Assembly (NCBI RefSeq): GCF_003850345.1
Contig: NZ_CP027707.1
Location: 4,402,001 to 4,466,000, forward strand
Origin: Pseudomonas chlororaphis subsp. piscium
GTDB lineage: Bacteria; Pseudomonadota; Gammaproteobacteria; Pseudomonadales; Pseudomonadaceae
Direction: 5' to 3'
DNA: 64,000 nucleotides
A program made the position numbers and the translations under genes. Shown piece by piece: positions 36,423-44,881 of this stretch. The notes under the pieces were generated by a model. It saw only the letters and a list, made by a program, of their open reading frames with translations. It was not told where the DNA came from and did no database searches. Position 1 is the stretch's first letter; every line of letters begins with the position of its first letter.

Positions 36423-36447
36423 CAGAGCCTAAAACGGAGAACATCCC

Positions 36448-37533
36448 CTGGGCCTGCTGAACTCCTGGCGCTCCTTGCGCCTGCCACCGCTGTTGCGTCG
36501 ATTCCTGCTCCCGGTACTGGACCCGTACCGGCGCTACCGCTACGCCAAGCTGATCCATGCGGTGCGCGTGGCCCTGGGGTTGCTGGCCACCATCGCGCTG
36601 ACCACCGGCCTCAATCTGCCCCACGGCGAATGGGCGTCGGTGACCATGCTGGTGGTGATCGGCGGCTTGCAGCACCACGGCAATATCGGCAAGAAGGCCG
36701 CGGAACGGGCCATCGGTACCCTGATCGGCGCGGGCGTCGGCCTGGTGCTGGTGGTGCAGCAGGCTTACCTGGGCATGTCCTGGCTGACCTACCTGGGGAT
36801 GTCGGTGGTGTGCGGGTATTTCTCCTATCACGCCATCGGCAAGGGCGGTTACACCGCGCTGCTGGCGGCGATCACCGTGTTCATCGTCGCCGGCCATGGC
36901 GACAACCACGTCAGCGATGGCCTGTGGCGCACGGTGGACATCCTGATCGGCATCGCCCTGGCCCTGGCCTTCTCCTTCGCCATTCCGTTGTATGCGGTGT
37001 ATTCCTGGCGCTACAACCTGGCCAGCGCCTTGCGCGACTGCGCCACCCTTTACGGACGCATCATCGGCGGCCAGTCGGTGACCGACGATGAACACCTGAA
37101 ATTGCTCGGGCGCCTCAACAGCACCTTGCTGCAACTGCGCTCGCTGATGCCCTCGGTGTCCAAGGAAGTGCGGATCTCCATGACCGAACTGGACGCCATC
37201 CAGCGCAACCTGCGCATGTGCTTCAGCACCCTGGAAATCCTCGGCAATACCCGGCCGAACCTCAGCGACCCACAGGCTCGCGAGCAACTGCAACAGCTGC
37301 TCAAGCACGAGCACCGGCAGGTGCGCATCCAGCTGGTGGGCATGGCCCGCGCCCTGCAATCCGGCGCCACCAAACGCCTGGGACGGCCCCTGGATAGCCC
37401 GTCCTCCTCGACCCTCGACACCTCGGTCTACAGCGCGCTGGACGGCTACCGCCTGCTGACCCGGCAACTGGTGGCCAACCTCAACGAGATGCGCCAGCGC
37501 CTGGCGAAAAGCGCGGAGCACTGGAAGATCTGA
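36448..37533 (+). CDS. FUSC-family membrane protein
   Basis: An aromatic-acid-exporter-like (FUSC/YccS) membrane protein of about 360 residues. Six to seven transmembrane helices lie in residues ~30-185 (ALGLLATIALTTGLNL, GTLIGAGVGLVLVVQQAYLGM, GGYTALLAAITVFIVAGHG, DILIGIALALAFSFAIPLY), followed by a helical cytoplasmic domain. There is no ATG at the 5' end. The frame offers TTG at 36475 and CTG at 36448. I chose CTG because GGAG lies eight bases before it and the extra residues (GLLNSWRSL) look like coding sequence. A TTG start at 36475 cannot be excluded. Confidence 0.8.
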   Translation: MGLLNSWRSLRLPPLLRRFLLPVLDPYRRYRYAKLIHAVRVALGLLATIALTTGLNLPHGEWASVTMLVVIGGLQHHGNIGKKAAERAIGTLIGAGVGLVLVVQQAYLGMSWLTYLGMSVVCGYFSYHAIGKGGYTALLAAITVFIVAGHGDNHVSDGLWRTVDILIGIALALAFSFAIPLYAVYSWRYNLASALRDCATLYGRIIGGQSVTDDEHLKLLGRLNSTLLQLRSLMPSVSKEVRISMTELDAIQRNLRMCFSTLEILGNTRPNLSDPQAREQLQQLLKHEHRQVRIQLVGMARALQSGATKRLGRPLDSPSSSTLDTSVYSALDGYRLLTRQLVANLNEMRQRLAKSAEHWKI

Positions 37534-37565
37534 GTGCCCCGCGCTGGCCGTCAAAACCGCGCCTG

Positions 37566-38771
37566 CTAGAACAGCTCACTGAACGGAATGAACCGCGCCG
37601 ACTCCCCGGCCCGCAAGGTGCTGCCCTCAAGGATCTCCACCAGCCCATCGGCCCATGAAGCGCCCAGCAACACACCGGAGCTCTGGTTCGGATAAAGCAC
37701 GGCGCGCCCCTCCTCCAGCCTGGCCCGCAGATACTCGCGGCGGCTACCCGCTTTCGGCCAGTCGAAACCGACGCTGACCGGGAAGCTCAATGGCATGACC
37801 TCCTCGACGCCCTGGATGCGCAACAGGTAAGGCCGGGCCAGCAAGCCAAAGGTCACCAGGGCCGAGGTCGGGTTGCCAGGCAGGCCGATCACCGGCACCC
37901 TGCCGAAGCGCCCGACGGTCAACGGCTTGCCGGGTTTTATCGCAAGCTTCCAGAACACCGGGGTGGCGCACTCGCGCAGCACCTGGCCGAGGCAATCGGC
38001 GTCGCCGGCGGACACCCCGCCGGTGGTCAAAATCAGGTCCGCGGCGCATTGCAACTGCTCCAGGCGCAGCCGGGTCTGCTGTGGCTGGTCGGGGAGAATC
38101 CCGGCATCGATCACCTCGCAGCCCAGGGCACTCAGCCAGTGGCTGAGCAGGGTACGATTGCTGTTGTAGATGCAGCCGGGGCGCAAGGGCGTGCCCGGCT
38201 CGGCCAGTTCATCGCCCGTGGACAGCAATGCCACCCGTGGCCGCCGCACCAGCGGCAGATGGGTACAGCCCTGGGCCGCGGCGATAGCCAGTTCGAAAGG
38301 CCCCAGGCGTTTGCCGGCGCGCAGCAGCACTTGCCCCGCGCGGTTCTCCTGGCCTTGGGCGCGGATATTCTGGCCGGCCCTCAGCGGCTGCTTGAAGCGG
38401 ACGCGACCGTCATCGAGCAGCTCGACGTTCTCCTGCATCTCGATGCTGTTGGCGCCCGGGGGCAGCGGCGCGCCGGTGAAGATTCGCGCGCAGCTGCCCG
38501 GCAGCAATGGCTCGGGGGCCTGGCCGGCGAAAATGCGTTGCGACACCCTCAGCGGCTGTCCGTCCCAGCCATCGAGGTTCAAGGCATAACCGTCCATGGC
38601 GCTGTTCGGCCAGGGCGGCAGGTCCAGGGTCGCCACCAGGTCGCTGGCCAGCACCCGTTGCCGCGCCTCGCCCAGCGCCACCGGCTCGCTGTCCTGCAAG
38701 CGTTGCGCCTCGGCCATGGCCAGCAAGCGGGCGATGGCCTCCTCCACCGGCATCAGCGGTGAGAGGCTCAT
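37566..38771 (-). CDS. moeA: Molybdopterin molybdotransferase MoeA
   Basis: A 401-residue MoeA that inserts molybdate into adenylylated molybdopterin. Family motifs: PPWPNSAMDGYAL, IFTGAPLPPGANSI, LLSTGDEL, TTGGVSAGDADC, KPGKPLTVG and GLPGNPTSA. The ATG at 38771 overlaps the moaB stop (ATGA). It ends the moaB-moeA operon. Confidence 0.96.
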   Translation of the reverse strand: MSLSPLMPVEEAIARLLAMAEAQRLQDSEPVALGEARQRVLASDLVATLDLPPWPNSAMDGYALNLDGWDGQPLRVSQRIFAGQAPEPLLPGSCARIFTGAPLPPGANSIEMQENVELLDDGRVRFKQPLRAGQNIRAQGQENRAGQVLLRAGKRLGPFELAIAAAQGCTHLPLVRRPRVALLSTGDELAEPGTPLRPGCIYNSNRTLLSHWLSALGCEVIDAGILPDQPQQTRLRLEQLQCAADLILTTGGVSAGDADCLGQVLRECATPVFWKLAIKPGKPLTVGRFGRVPVIGLPGNPTSALVTFGLLARPYLLRIQGVEEVMPLSFPVSVGFDWPKAGSRREYLRARLEEGRAVLYPNQSSGVLLGASWADGLVEILEGSTLRAGESARFIPFSELF

Positions 38772-39307
38772 CCGCGGGTCCCGCAGGCTTGCACCTGCTT
38801 GAGGTGCGGCACGAAATTGCACGGCCGGTGGCGGGCGTCCAGCTGTTCGGCAAGGATGCCTTCCCAGGCGGTCCGGCAGGCGCCGGTGGAGCCCGGCAGG
38901 CAGCACACCAGGGTGCCGTTGGACAGCCCGGCCAGGGCCCGGCTCTGCACGGTGGAGGTGCCGATATCGAGGATGGAGATCGCCCGGAACAGCTCGCCGA
39001 AACCGTCGATCCGCTTGTCCAGCAGGCAGCCCACCGCTTCGGGCGTGCTGTCGCGTCCGGTGAAGCCGGTGCCGCCGGTAATCAGCACCACCTGGATATT
39101 TTCATCGGCGATCCACAGCGCGACCTGGGCGCGGATCTTGTACAGGTCGTCCTTGAGCAGGTTGCGCTCGCTCAGGGTGTGGCCGGCTTCCAGCAGGCGG
39201 CTGACGAGCAATTGCCCGGAGGTGTCGGTGGCGTATTCGCGGGTATCGCTGACGGTCAGCACGGCAATATTCAGGGGGACAAACAATGCATCCGATTTCA
39301 CGCTCAT
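38768..39307 (-). CDS. moaB: Molybdenum cofactor biosynthesis protein MoaB
   Basis: A 179-residue MogA/MoaB-family protein that adenylylates molybdopterin. The motif ITGGTGFTGRDSTPEAV and the segment GTLVCCLPGSTGA are conserved. The start ATG 39307 gives MSVKSDALFVPLNIAVLTVSDTR. The gene is translationally coupled to moeA. Confidence 0.95.
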   Translation of the reverse strand: MSVKSDALFVPLNIAVLTVSDTREYATDTSGQLLVSRLLEAGHTLSERNLLKDDLYKIRAQVALWIADENIQVVLITGGTGFTGRDSTPEAVGCLLDKRIDGFGELFRAISILDIGTSTVQSRALAGLSNGTLVCCLPGSTGACRTAWEGILAEQLDARHRPCNFVPHLKQVQACGTRG

Positions 39308-39558
39308 GTCTTTCTCCGGCAGGCAGTCATAAAAACCATTGCCAGAGGCTAAAGCGCTGAAACCGTCAGTGTCTAATCACTCTGGCCGACCACTTTATCG
39401 AGCCCATCTATCAAGGCTTTTTTCCCTGGAAAATGCGCGCCGGCCCTGGTGAAATCCGCGGCCGATAGAGGCTTTTGATTGCCCATTCGATACTTCCGAT
39501 TGGACTCGCAGGGGCGACAATGAGATCGTCCCGATACCCAACCAGCGTGCCTTGAACC

Positions 39559-40149
39559 ATGACCCCGACCTGCCCCGCGTCCCCGTCGTCCATCCCCTGC
39601 TCGGTACTGCTGCTGGCCGGAGGCCGTGGCGCGCGCATGGGCGGGCGGGACAAGGGCCTGCTGCCCTGGCAGGGCAAGCCGCTGATCGCCCATGTGCAGG
39701 CGGCGGTCCGGCCCTTCAGCGATGACCTGATCATCTCCTGCAACCGCAACGCCGAGCAGTACCGGGTCTATGCCGACCAACTGGTGGAGGATTCGCAGAA
39801 GGATTTCCCGGGCCCGCTGGCGGGCGTGCTCGCCGGCCTGGCGGTGGCGCGTCATCCCTGGCTGCTGGTGTTCGCCTGCGACGCGCCGAAAATCGATGGT
39901 GCGCTGATCAGCGCCATGCTGGCGGCGCGCCCCGCCGCAGACTCGGTGCTGATGGTGCAACAGGCCGGCCACTGGCAACCCATGTTCAGTCTGATCCCCA
40001 AGGCCTTGCTGGCGAGCCTGCAACAAGACTGGGACACCGGCGAACGCAGCCTGCAGCGCGCCCTGTCGAAGCACCGGCCGCAGGCCCTGGTCTGCGCCGA
40101 GGACGACCCGCGCCTGAGCAACTTCAACACCCCTGAACTACTGTTTTAA
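39559..40149 (+). CDS. mobA: Molybdenum cofactor guanylyltransferase MobA
   Basis: A 196-residue nucleotidyltransferase making the bis-MGD form of the cofactor from Mo-molybdopterin and GTP. The N-terminal signature is LLLAGGRGARMGGRDKGLLPWQGKPLI. FACDAPKID carries the metal-binding Asp. It is divergent from moaB across 251 bases that must hold both promoters. bis-MGD is the form used by the YdeP/FdhF oxidoreductases downstream. Confidence 0.95.
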   Translation: MTPTCPASPSSIPCSVLLLAGGRGARMGGRDKGLLPWQGKPLIAHVQAAVRPFSDDLIISCNRNAEQYRVYADQLVEDSQKDFPGPLAGVLAGLAVARHPWLLVFACDAPKIDGALISAMLAARPAADSVLMVQQAGHWQPMFSLIPKALLASLQQDWDTGERSLQRALSKHRPQALVCAEDDPRLSNFNTPELLF

Positions 40150-40294
40150 CAGCGTTTTTTAGCAGCTCCGCGTGCCACCGAACGGGTGCACAGTCTTTTC
40201 CTCCAAAGGTCGGATCGGGATATTCGGACACTTCGTGCATCCTGGACAGCGACCTTCCCCCTGACATCAAACCCCTTCTTCAACAGGTGCCACC

Positions 40295-41197
40295 GTGGAC
40301 ATCAAACAACTCAAGTTCCTTATCGCCCTGGACCAGACCCGACACTTCGGCCAGGCCGCGGCGCGCTGCCACATTACCCAGCCGACCCTGTCCATGCGCT
40401 TGCGCAATCTGGAGGACGAGCTGGACCTGGTGCTGGTCAAGCGCGGCCAGCGTTTCGAAGGTTTCACCGAGGCCGGCGAACGGGTGCTGGCCTGGGCACG
40501 GACCCTGCTCGCCGCCCATGACGGGTTGTTCGCCGAAGCCGCCGCGTGCCGTGGCCAACTAGTCGGCAGCCTGCGCCTGGGCCTGGTGCCGTTGAGCAGC
40601 TTCAACCCGATCGGCTACGTCCAGGGGCTGTCCCGGAGTTTCCCGGAACTCAAGTTCGCCCTGTCGTCCATGAGCTCGGACCAGATCATCGAAGGCCTGG
40701 GCAACAATCAGCTGGACCTGGGGGTGTGTTACCTGGACCACGTGAACCCGAACTACTTCGAGTTTTTCGAGATCGGCGAAACCCGCGTCGGCCTGCTGTA
40801 CGACACCCGCCACTTCCATTTCGAAGGCAGCGAAATGAGCTGGGAAGAAGCCGCCGAGCTGCCCCTGGGGATGATCAGCAACGGCATGCACTACCGCAAA
40901 TCCATCGACCTGAGTTTCCGCAGCCGTGGCCTCGACCCGCAGCCGATCCTCGAAAGCGATTCCACCTATCAGCTGTTCCAGGCCATCCACGAAGGCTTCT
41001 GCTGCTCGATCATGCCGCTGTCCAGCGCCCTGGAAAACCCGATCGAGAACCTGGCGTTCATCAACCTGCCGGATGCCAGCGTGCTGGCGCCCCTGGGCCT
41101 GGTGATGCGCAAGACCGAACCGCGCTCGGCCATCGCCGAAAAGTGCTTTACCGAAGCCAAGAAACTGTTTGCCGCAGCAGAGCCAACGGCCGACTAA
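40295..41197 (+). CDS. LysR-family regulator inside the molybdenum cofactor cluster
   Basis: A 300-residue LysR regulator starting at GTG 40295 with AGGTG upstream. The helix-turn-helix is FLIALDQTRHFGQAAARCHITQPTLSMRLRNLEDELDLVLVKR. The ligand domain follows. It lies between mobA and moaE and may control the cofactor operon or the YdeP/formate-dehydrogenase-like gene. That is inferred from position only. Confidence 0.9.
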   Translation: MDIKQLKFLIALDQTRHFGQAAARCHITQPTLSMRLRNLEDELDLVLVKRGQRFEGFTEAGERVLAWARTLLAAHDGLFAEAAACRGQLVGSLRLGLVPLSSFNPIGYVQGLSRSFPELKFALSSMSSDQIIEGLGNNQLDLGVCYLDHVNPNYFEFFEIGETRVGLLYDTRHFHFEGSEMSWEEAAELPLGMISNGMHYRKSIDLSFRSRGLDPQPILESDSTYQLFQAIHEGFCCSIMPLSSALENPIENLAFINLPDASVLAPLGLVMRKTEPRSAIAEKCFTEAKKLFAAAEPTAD

Positions 41198-41227
41198 AGG
41201 TGCTGCGCCGCAGGGCGCCTCCCTGCC

Positions 41228-41674
41228 CTACCAGCGACTGGCGGCCAGTTGGTCGCTCTCGCGGCCATCCACCCAGCGCTCACCAGATGGCGTTTGCTCT
41301 CTCTTCCAGAACGGAGCGCGGGTTTTCAGGTAGTCCATCAGGAAGGCACAGGCCTCGAAGGCCGCCTGTCGATGGGCGCTGGCGACGCCGACAAACACGA
41401 TGGGCTCAGCCACCTGCAACACCCCCACCCGATGCACGACCCTGACCCGTTGCAGCGGCCAGCGCTGATTGGCCTGGTCGAGGATGCGCTGCAACGCGCG
41501 CTCGGTCATGCCCGGGTAATGTTCGAGAAACAGGCTGCCGACCTGTTGTCCCAGGCTCAGGTCCCGCACATAACCGACGAAGGTCACCACCGCGCCAATG
41601 CTCGGGTCCTCGCCGTGCACTTCGCGATGCAGTCGATCGAGGTCGAGGGCCTCGGCCTGGACGTGCACGGTCAT
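41228..41674 (-). CDS. moaE: Molybdopterin synthase catalytic subunit MoaE
   Basis: A 148-residue large subunit of molybdopterin synthase. Active-site text DYLKTRAPFWKRE contains the catalytic lysines. VTFVGYVRDLS and the HRVGVL segment are conserved. It is three bases after moaD and the last gene of the moaA operon, tail-to-tail with the LysR gene. Confidence 0.95.
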   Translation of the reverse strand: MTVHVQAEALDLDRLHREVHGEDPSIGAVVTFVGYVRDLSLGQQVGSLFLEHYPGMTERALQRILDQANQRWPLQRVRVVHRVGVLQVAEPIVFVGVASAHRQAAFEACAFLMDYLKTRAPFWKREQTPSGERWVDGRESDQLAASRW

Positions 41675-41677
41675 GGT

Positions 41678-41929
41678 TCAGCCCCCGGTGACTTGCGGGA
41701 AAAATGCGATCTCGTCGAAGTCCTCGATGGGCGCATCGAGGTTGCACAGGTCCTGGTTCAGCGCGCACATCAGGCTGGTTTCGCCGAGCACCGCCTGCCA
41801 GATCTCGCCCCTGGCCATGAGCAATGTCCTCAGATCGCCGACACTGCGCAACGAATCATCCAGCGCGATCTTCTCGCCACCGATACCGAGCTGCTCGCGA
41901 TAACGGGCAAAGTAGTTGATCAGAATCAT
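41678..41929 (-). CDS. moaD: Molybdopterin synthase sulfur carrier subunit MoaD
   Basis: An 83-residue ubiquitin-like sulfur carrier. It ends in the required Gly-Gly (FFPQVTGG), where thiocarboxylate forms. Its ATG overlaps the moaC stop (ATGA). Confidence 0.94.
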   Translation of the reverse strand: MILINYFARYREQLGIGGEKIALDDSLRSVGDLRTLLMARGEIWQAVLGETSLMCALNQDLCNLDAPIEDFDEIAFFPQVTGG

Positions 41930-42420
41930 GCGGTGACTCCCGCTTCAAAAGTGCCGGATCGTCCGCCCTGTTTCTTCAGCAACTGGATGCTGTCGATGAC
42001 CATGCCGCGGTCGACCGCCTTGCACATGTCGTAGATAGTCAGCGCGGCCACACTGGCCGCGGTGAGGGCTTCCAGCTCGACACCGGTGCGGCCGTTCAGC
42101 CGGCAGGTGGCGACAATCCTGACGCTGTCGGGCTCGACGGCCTTCAGTTCGAGGTGAATCGAGCTGAGCATCAACGGGTGGCACAGCGGGATGAGCTCAT
42201 GGGTTTTCTTCGCCGCCATGATCCCCGCGATGCGCGCCACCGCGAACACGTCGCCCTTGGGGTGGCCGTTCTGCTGGATCATCTGCAAGGTGGCGGGCCG
42301 CATGCGCACCCAGGCCTGGGCCTGGGCTTCGCGGTCGGTGGGCTGCTTGTCGCTGACATCGACCATATTGGCCCGGCCTTCGGCATCCAGGTGAGTCAGG
42401 GTGGTGGAGTCGTGGTGCAT
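41926..42420 (-). CDS. moaC: Cyclic pyranopterin monophosphate synthase MoaC
   Basis: A 164-residue MoaC that converts the MoaA product into cPMP. Conserved [12 protein letters not shown] and [11 protein letters not shown] are present. The start ATG 42420 has GAGGAT upstream. It is coupled to moaD. Confidence 0.96.
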   Translation of the reverse strand: MHHDSTTLTHLDAEGRANMVDVSDKQPTDREAQAQAWVRMRPATLQMIQQNGHPKGDVFAVARIAGIMAAKKTHELIPLCHPLMLSSIHLELKAVEPDSVRIVATCRLNGRTGVELEALTAASVAALTIYDMCKAVDRGMVIDSIQLLKKQGGRSGTFEAGVTA

Positions 42421-42498
42421 GGTTATCCTCGCAGCCGGCTGGCTGGGTTGAGTATTTGATGTCGCCCGGGGGAGCCAGGGCCAACGCATGGGCGCCGA

Positions 42499-43398
42499 TC
42501 AGCTCAGCACGAAGTCCACCGGCTGCAGCACCGGCGGCAGCTGGGTCGCGCCCAGGGCATCCAGCACCTCGCGCTCGATGGTGCGCACCAGGGCATTGGT
42601 CGGCAGGTCGTTCTCGTCCCGGCCGAAAGGGTCTTCCAGCTCGTCGCCAATGGCATCCAGACCGAAGAACGTATAACTGACGATGGCCGTGAAGATCGGC
42701 GTCAGCCAGCCCAGGGGCTCGGCCATGGCAAAGGGCAGCAGGATGCAGAAGATGTAGCTGGTGCGGTGCAGCAACAGCGTGTAGGGAAAGGGCAATGGCG
42801 TGCCCTTGATCCGCTCGCAGATGGTCTGGGCATTGGTCAGGCTGCTCAGGTGATTGGCCAGCAGCGTGTAGCGCCATTCGTTGATCGCCCCGGATTCGGC
42901 CAGGGCCGAACACTGTTGGCCGACGTGGCGCAGGATGCTGTCCGGCACGTTGGGCGCCTGGGCCGACGGCAACTGGCTCAGCCAGGTGCCCGCCGCGCTC
43001 GACTCGTCTTCCTGGCGCAGCCTGGCGTTGAGGGCATGGGCGAAGCCGCAGAGGTCGCGCAGGATCTTGCCGCGCTGCCGCGGGTCCTTGATCACCTGGG
43101 TTTCGCGGATCATCGAACGCACCTCCGTCACCAGCGTGCCCAGGGCCTTGCGCGCCTCATACCAGCGGTCGTAGCAGGCGTTGTTGCGAAAGCTCATGAA
43201 GATCGACAGCGACAGACCCAACAGGGTGAAGGGCGTGGCGTTGACCCTGGAGAAATAGGCCGGGTACAGGGTCTCGATAAACACGATCACCGAGGCCAGG
43301 AGGGTCACCAGCAGGCTGCGCAGGGCGATGCGCTTGGCGATCGAGCCCTTGAGCGAAATCAGCACATTGATCAGGTTGGGTTTGGATCTGACGATCAT
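42499..43398 (-). CDS. Bestrophin-like (UPF0187) ion channel protein
   Basis: A 299-residue bestrophin-family membrane protein. Membrane helices lie near residues 25-48 (LRSLLVTLLASVIVFIETLY), 57-70 (FTLLGLSLSIFMSF) and 210-250. The conserved NNACYDRWYEARK motif and the C-terminal DAIGDELEDPFGRDENDLP acidic stretch are typical. Bacterial bestrophins are mostly cation channels. It is inserted between moaA and moaC on the same strand with small gaps (39 and 78 bases), so it is probably co-transcribed with them. Confidence 0.9.
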   Translation of the reverse strand: MIVRSKPNLINVLISLKGSIAKRIALRSLLVTLLASVIVFIETLYPAYFSRVNATPFTLLGLSLSIFMSFRNNACYDRWYEARKALGTLVTEVRSMIRETQVIKDPRQRGKILRDLCGFAHALNARLRQEDESSAAGTWLSQLPSAQAPNVPDSILRHVGQQCSALAESGAINEWRYTLLANHLSSLTNAQTICERIKGTPLPFPYTLLLHRTSYIFCILLPFAMAEPLGWLTPIFTAIVSYTFFGLDAIGDELEDPFGRDENDLPTNALVRTIEREVLDALGATQLPPVLQPVDFVLS

Positions 43399-43437
43399 CG
43401 CAAGACAGCCTTTTTGCAGAGAAAGAAACCGCGCGGA

Positions 43438-44436
43438 TCAGCCGCCGGTCATGTTCATGAACCGCACCACTTGCACCTCGTCATTGAGTTCGAAGTTGTG
43501 GCGGTACGGCTTGATTTTCATCGCCTCGACTATTGCCCGCTCCAGGCGCTCCGGCTCCCCCGGATGGCTGCGCAGCACCTGCTTCAGGTCGACCGAATGC
43601 TCGTTGCCCAGGCACAGCAGCAGCCGGCCCTCGACGGTCAGCCGCACCCGGTTGCAGGTGGCGCAGAAGTTGTGGCTGTGGGGCGAGATGAACCCCAGGC
43701 GAATCTCCGGCGCCTCGGCCAGGCGCCAGTAGCGCGACGGCCCCTGGGTCGATTCGGTGGAGTCGATCAGGGTGTAGCGCTCGGCGATGCGCTCGCGCAC
43801 CTGGGCGCTGGAAAAGAACGCATCGGCGCGGCTGTGCTCGCTGATCACCCCCAGGGGCATCTCTTCGATAAAGGAGATGTCCAGCCCACGGTCGATGGCA
43901 AAACCCACCAGGTCGTTGATCTCGTGATCGTTGCGCCCTTTCATCACCACGCAGTTGAGCTTGGTGTGCTGGAAACCGGCGGCATTCGCCGCGTCGATAC
44001 CAGCGATGACCTGGGCCAGGTCGCCGGTGCGGGTCAGCTCGCGGAAACGCCTGGCATCGAGGCTGTCGATACTGATGTTCAGGCGCTTGAGCCCGGCCTC
44101 GAACAAGGGCGCCGCCAGCTTGCCCAGCTGCGAGCCGTTGGTGGTCATGCACAGCTCGCGCAGCCCCGGCAGTGCGGCGATGCGCCGACACAGCTCGACG
44201 ACTCCCGGGCGGATCAGGGGTTCGCCCCCGGTCAGGCGGATTTTCCGCGTGCCCAGGGCGACGAAACTGTGCGCCAGCTGATAGAGCTCCTCCAGGGTCA
44301 GGATGCGTTGCCGCGGCAGGAACTGCATGTCTTCGGCCATGCAGTACACACAGCGAAAGTCGCAGCGGTCGGTCACCGACATCCGCAGATAGTCGACTCG
44401 CCTGGAAAAACCATCCCGCAGGATTCGATCTGACAT
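43438..44436 (-). CDS. moaA: GTP 3',8-cyclase MoaA
   Basis: A 332-residue radical-SAM enzyme that starts molybdenum cofactor synthesis. The N-terminal [4Fe-4S] motif is C25-x3-C29-x2-C32. The C-terminal cluster is in [19 protein letters not shown]. The C-terminus ends in the functional Gly-Gly (NMTGG). The start ATG 44436 has GGAGG five bases upstream. It heads the leftward moaA-bestrophin-moaC-moaD-moaE unit. Confidence 0.96.
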   Translation of the reverse strand: MSDRILRDGFSRRVDYLRMSVTDRCDFRCVYCMAEDMQFLPRQRILTLEELYQLAHSFVALGTRKIRLTGGEPLIRPGVVELCRRIAALPGLRELCMTTNGSQLGKLAAPLFEAGLKRLNISIDSLDARRFRELTRTGDLAQVIAGIDAANAAGFQHTKLNCVVMKGRNDHEINDLVGFAIDRGLDISFIEEMPLGVISEHSRADAFFSSAQVRERIAERYTLIDSTESTQGPSRYWRLAEAPEIRLGFISPHSHNFCATCNRVRLTVEGRLLLCLGNEHSVDLKQVLRSHPGEPERLERAIVEAMKIKPYRHNFELNDEVQVVRFMNMTGG

Positions 44437-44881
44437 TACCGCCTCCATCAACACTTCAGGCGTATCGACCCGAGGGCTGTTATTGGAAGGCCACCGTTAT
44501 ATATGGGGCCTTGTTGCGGCAAGACTAAGTTCAATTAAAAGCGCCGTCTAATCGCTATTAACAACCGGTTGATCAATAGGATCTATCAAGCAGAAAAGTG
44601 CCTGAAAGCACGCCACCTTAAACAAATAATCCATTGATTTATTTTGATTTTCTCCTTGATAGAGGATCTCGATCATCTGGTCATTAATAGCGATTAGACA
44701 GGCACTTCACGGCCAACATAGGCTTGTTCCCGTAGTACTTGAGCGGCACCCGTGAAGTGAATAAATGCGCATGCCTTGTAACTGGCTGCAAATAAAAGCG
44801 CATTTAACCGCACAACAAAACAGTCATGAACAATGACTTGGCATTAGGCACAGCCTACGTGCGATGTCCTGGAGAAGAACC
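44437..44881. other. AT-rich divergent control region between moaA and the YdeP-like gene
   Basis: 445 bases, clearly more AT-rich than the flanking genes. It contains the 154-bp concentric inverted repeat listed next, and a second palindrome (CACTTCACGG at 44703-44712 with CCGTGAAGTG at 44750-44759). It must hold promoters for moaA and the ydeP-cio unit. I find no canonical ANR box. Confidence 0.65.
44546..44699. repeat. 154-bp concentric inverted repeat upstream of the oxidoreductase gene
   Basis: GTCTAATCGCTATTAA (44546-44561) has its exact reverse complement at 44684-44699. Nested on the same centre (44622.5) are TCTATCAAG (44582-44590) with CTTGATAGA (44655-44663), and AGAAAA (44592-44597) with TTTTCT (44648-44653). 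The arms between are partly matched. It is either a pair of regulator binding sites or a small non-autonomous mobile element. Confidence 0.75.

Noticed and set aside
44565..44595. Possible ANR/FNR box in the cio-ydeP promoter region (TTGATCAATAGG...ATCAAG)
   Set aside because: The halves TTGAT and ATCAA are about 11 bases apart, not the required 4.
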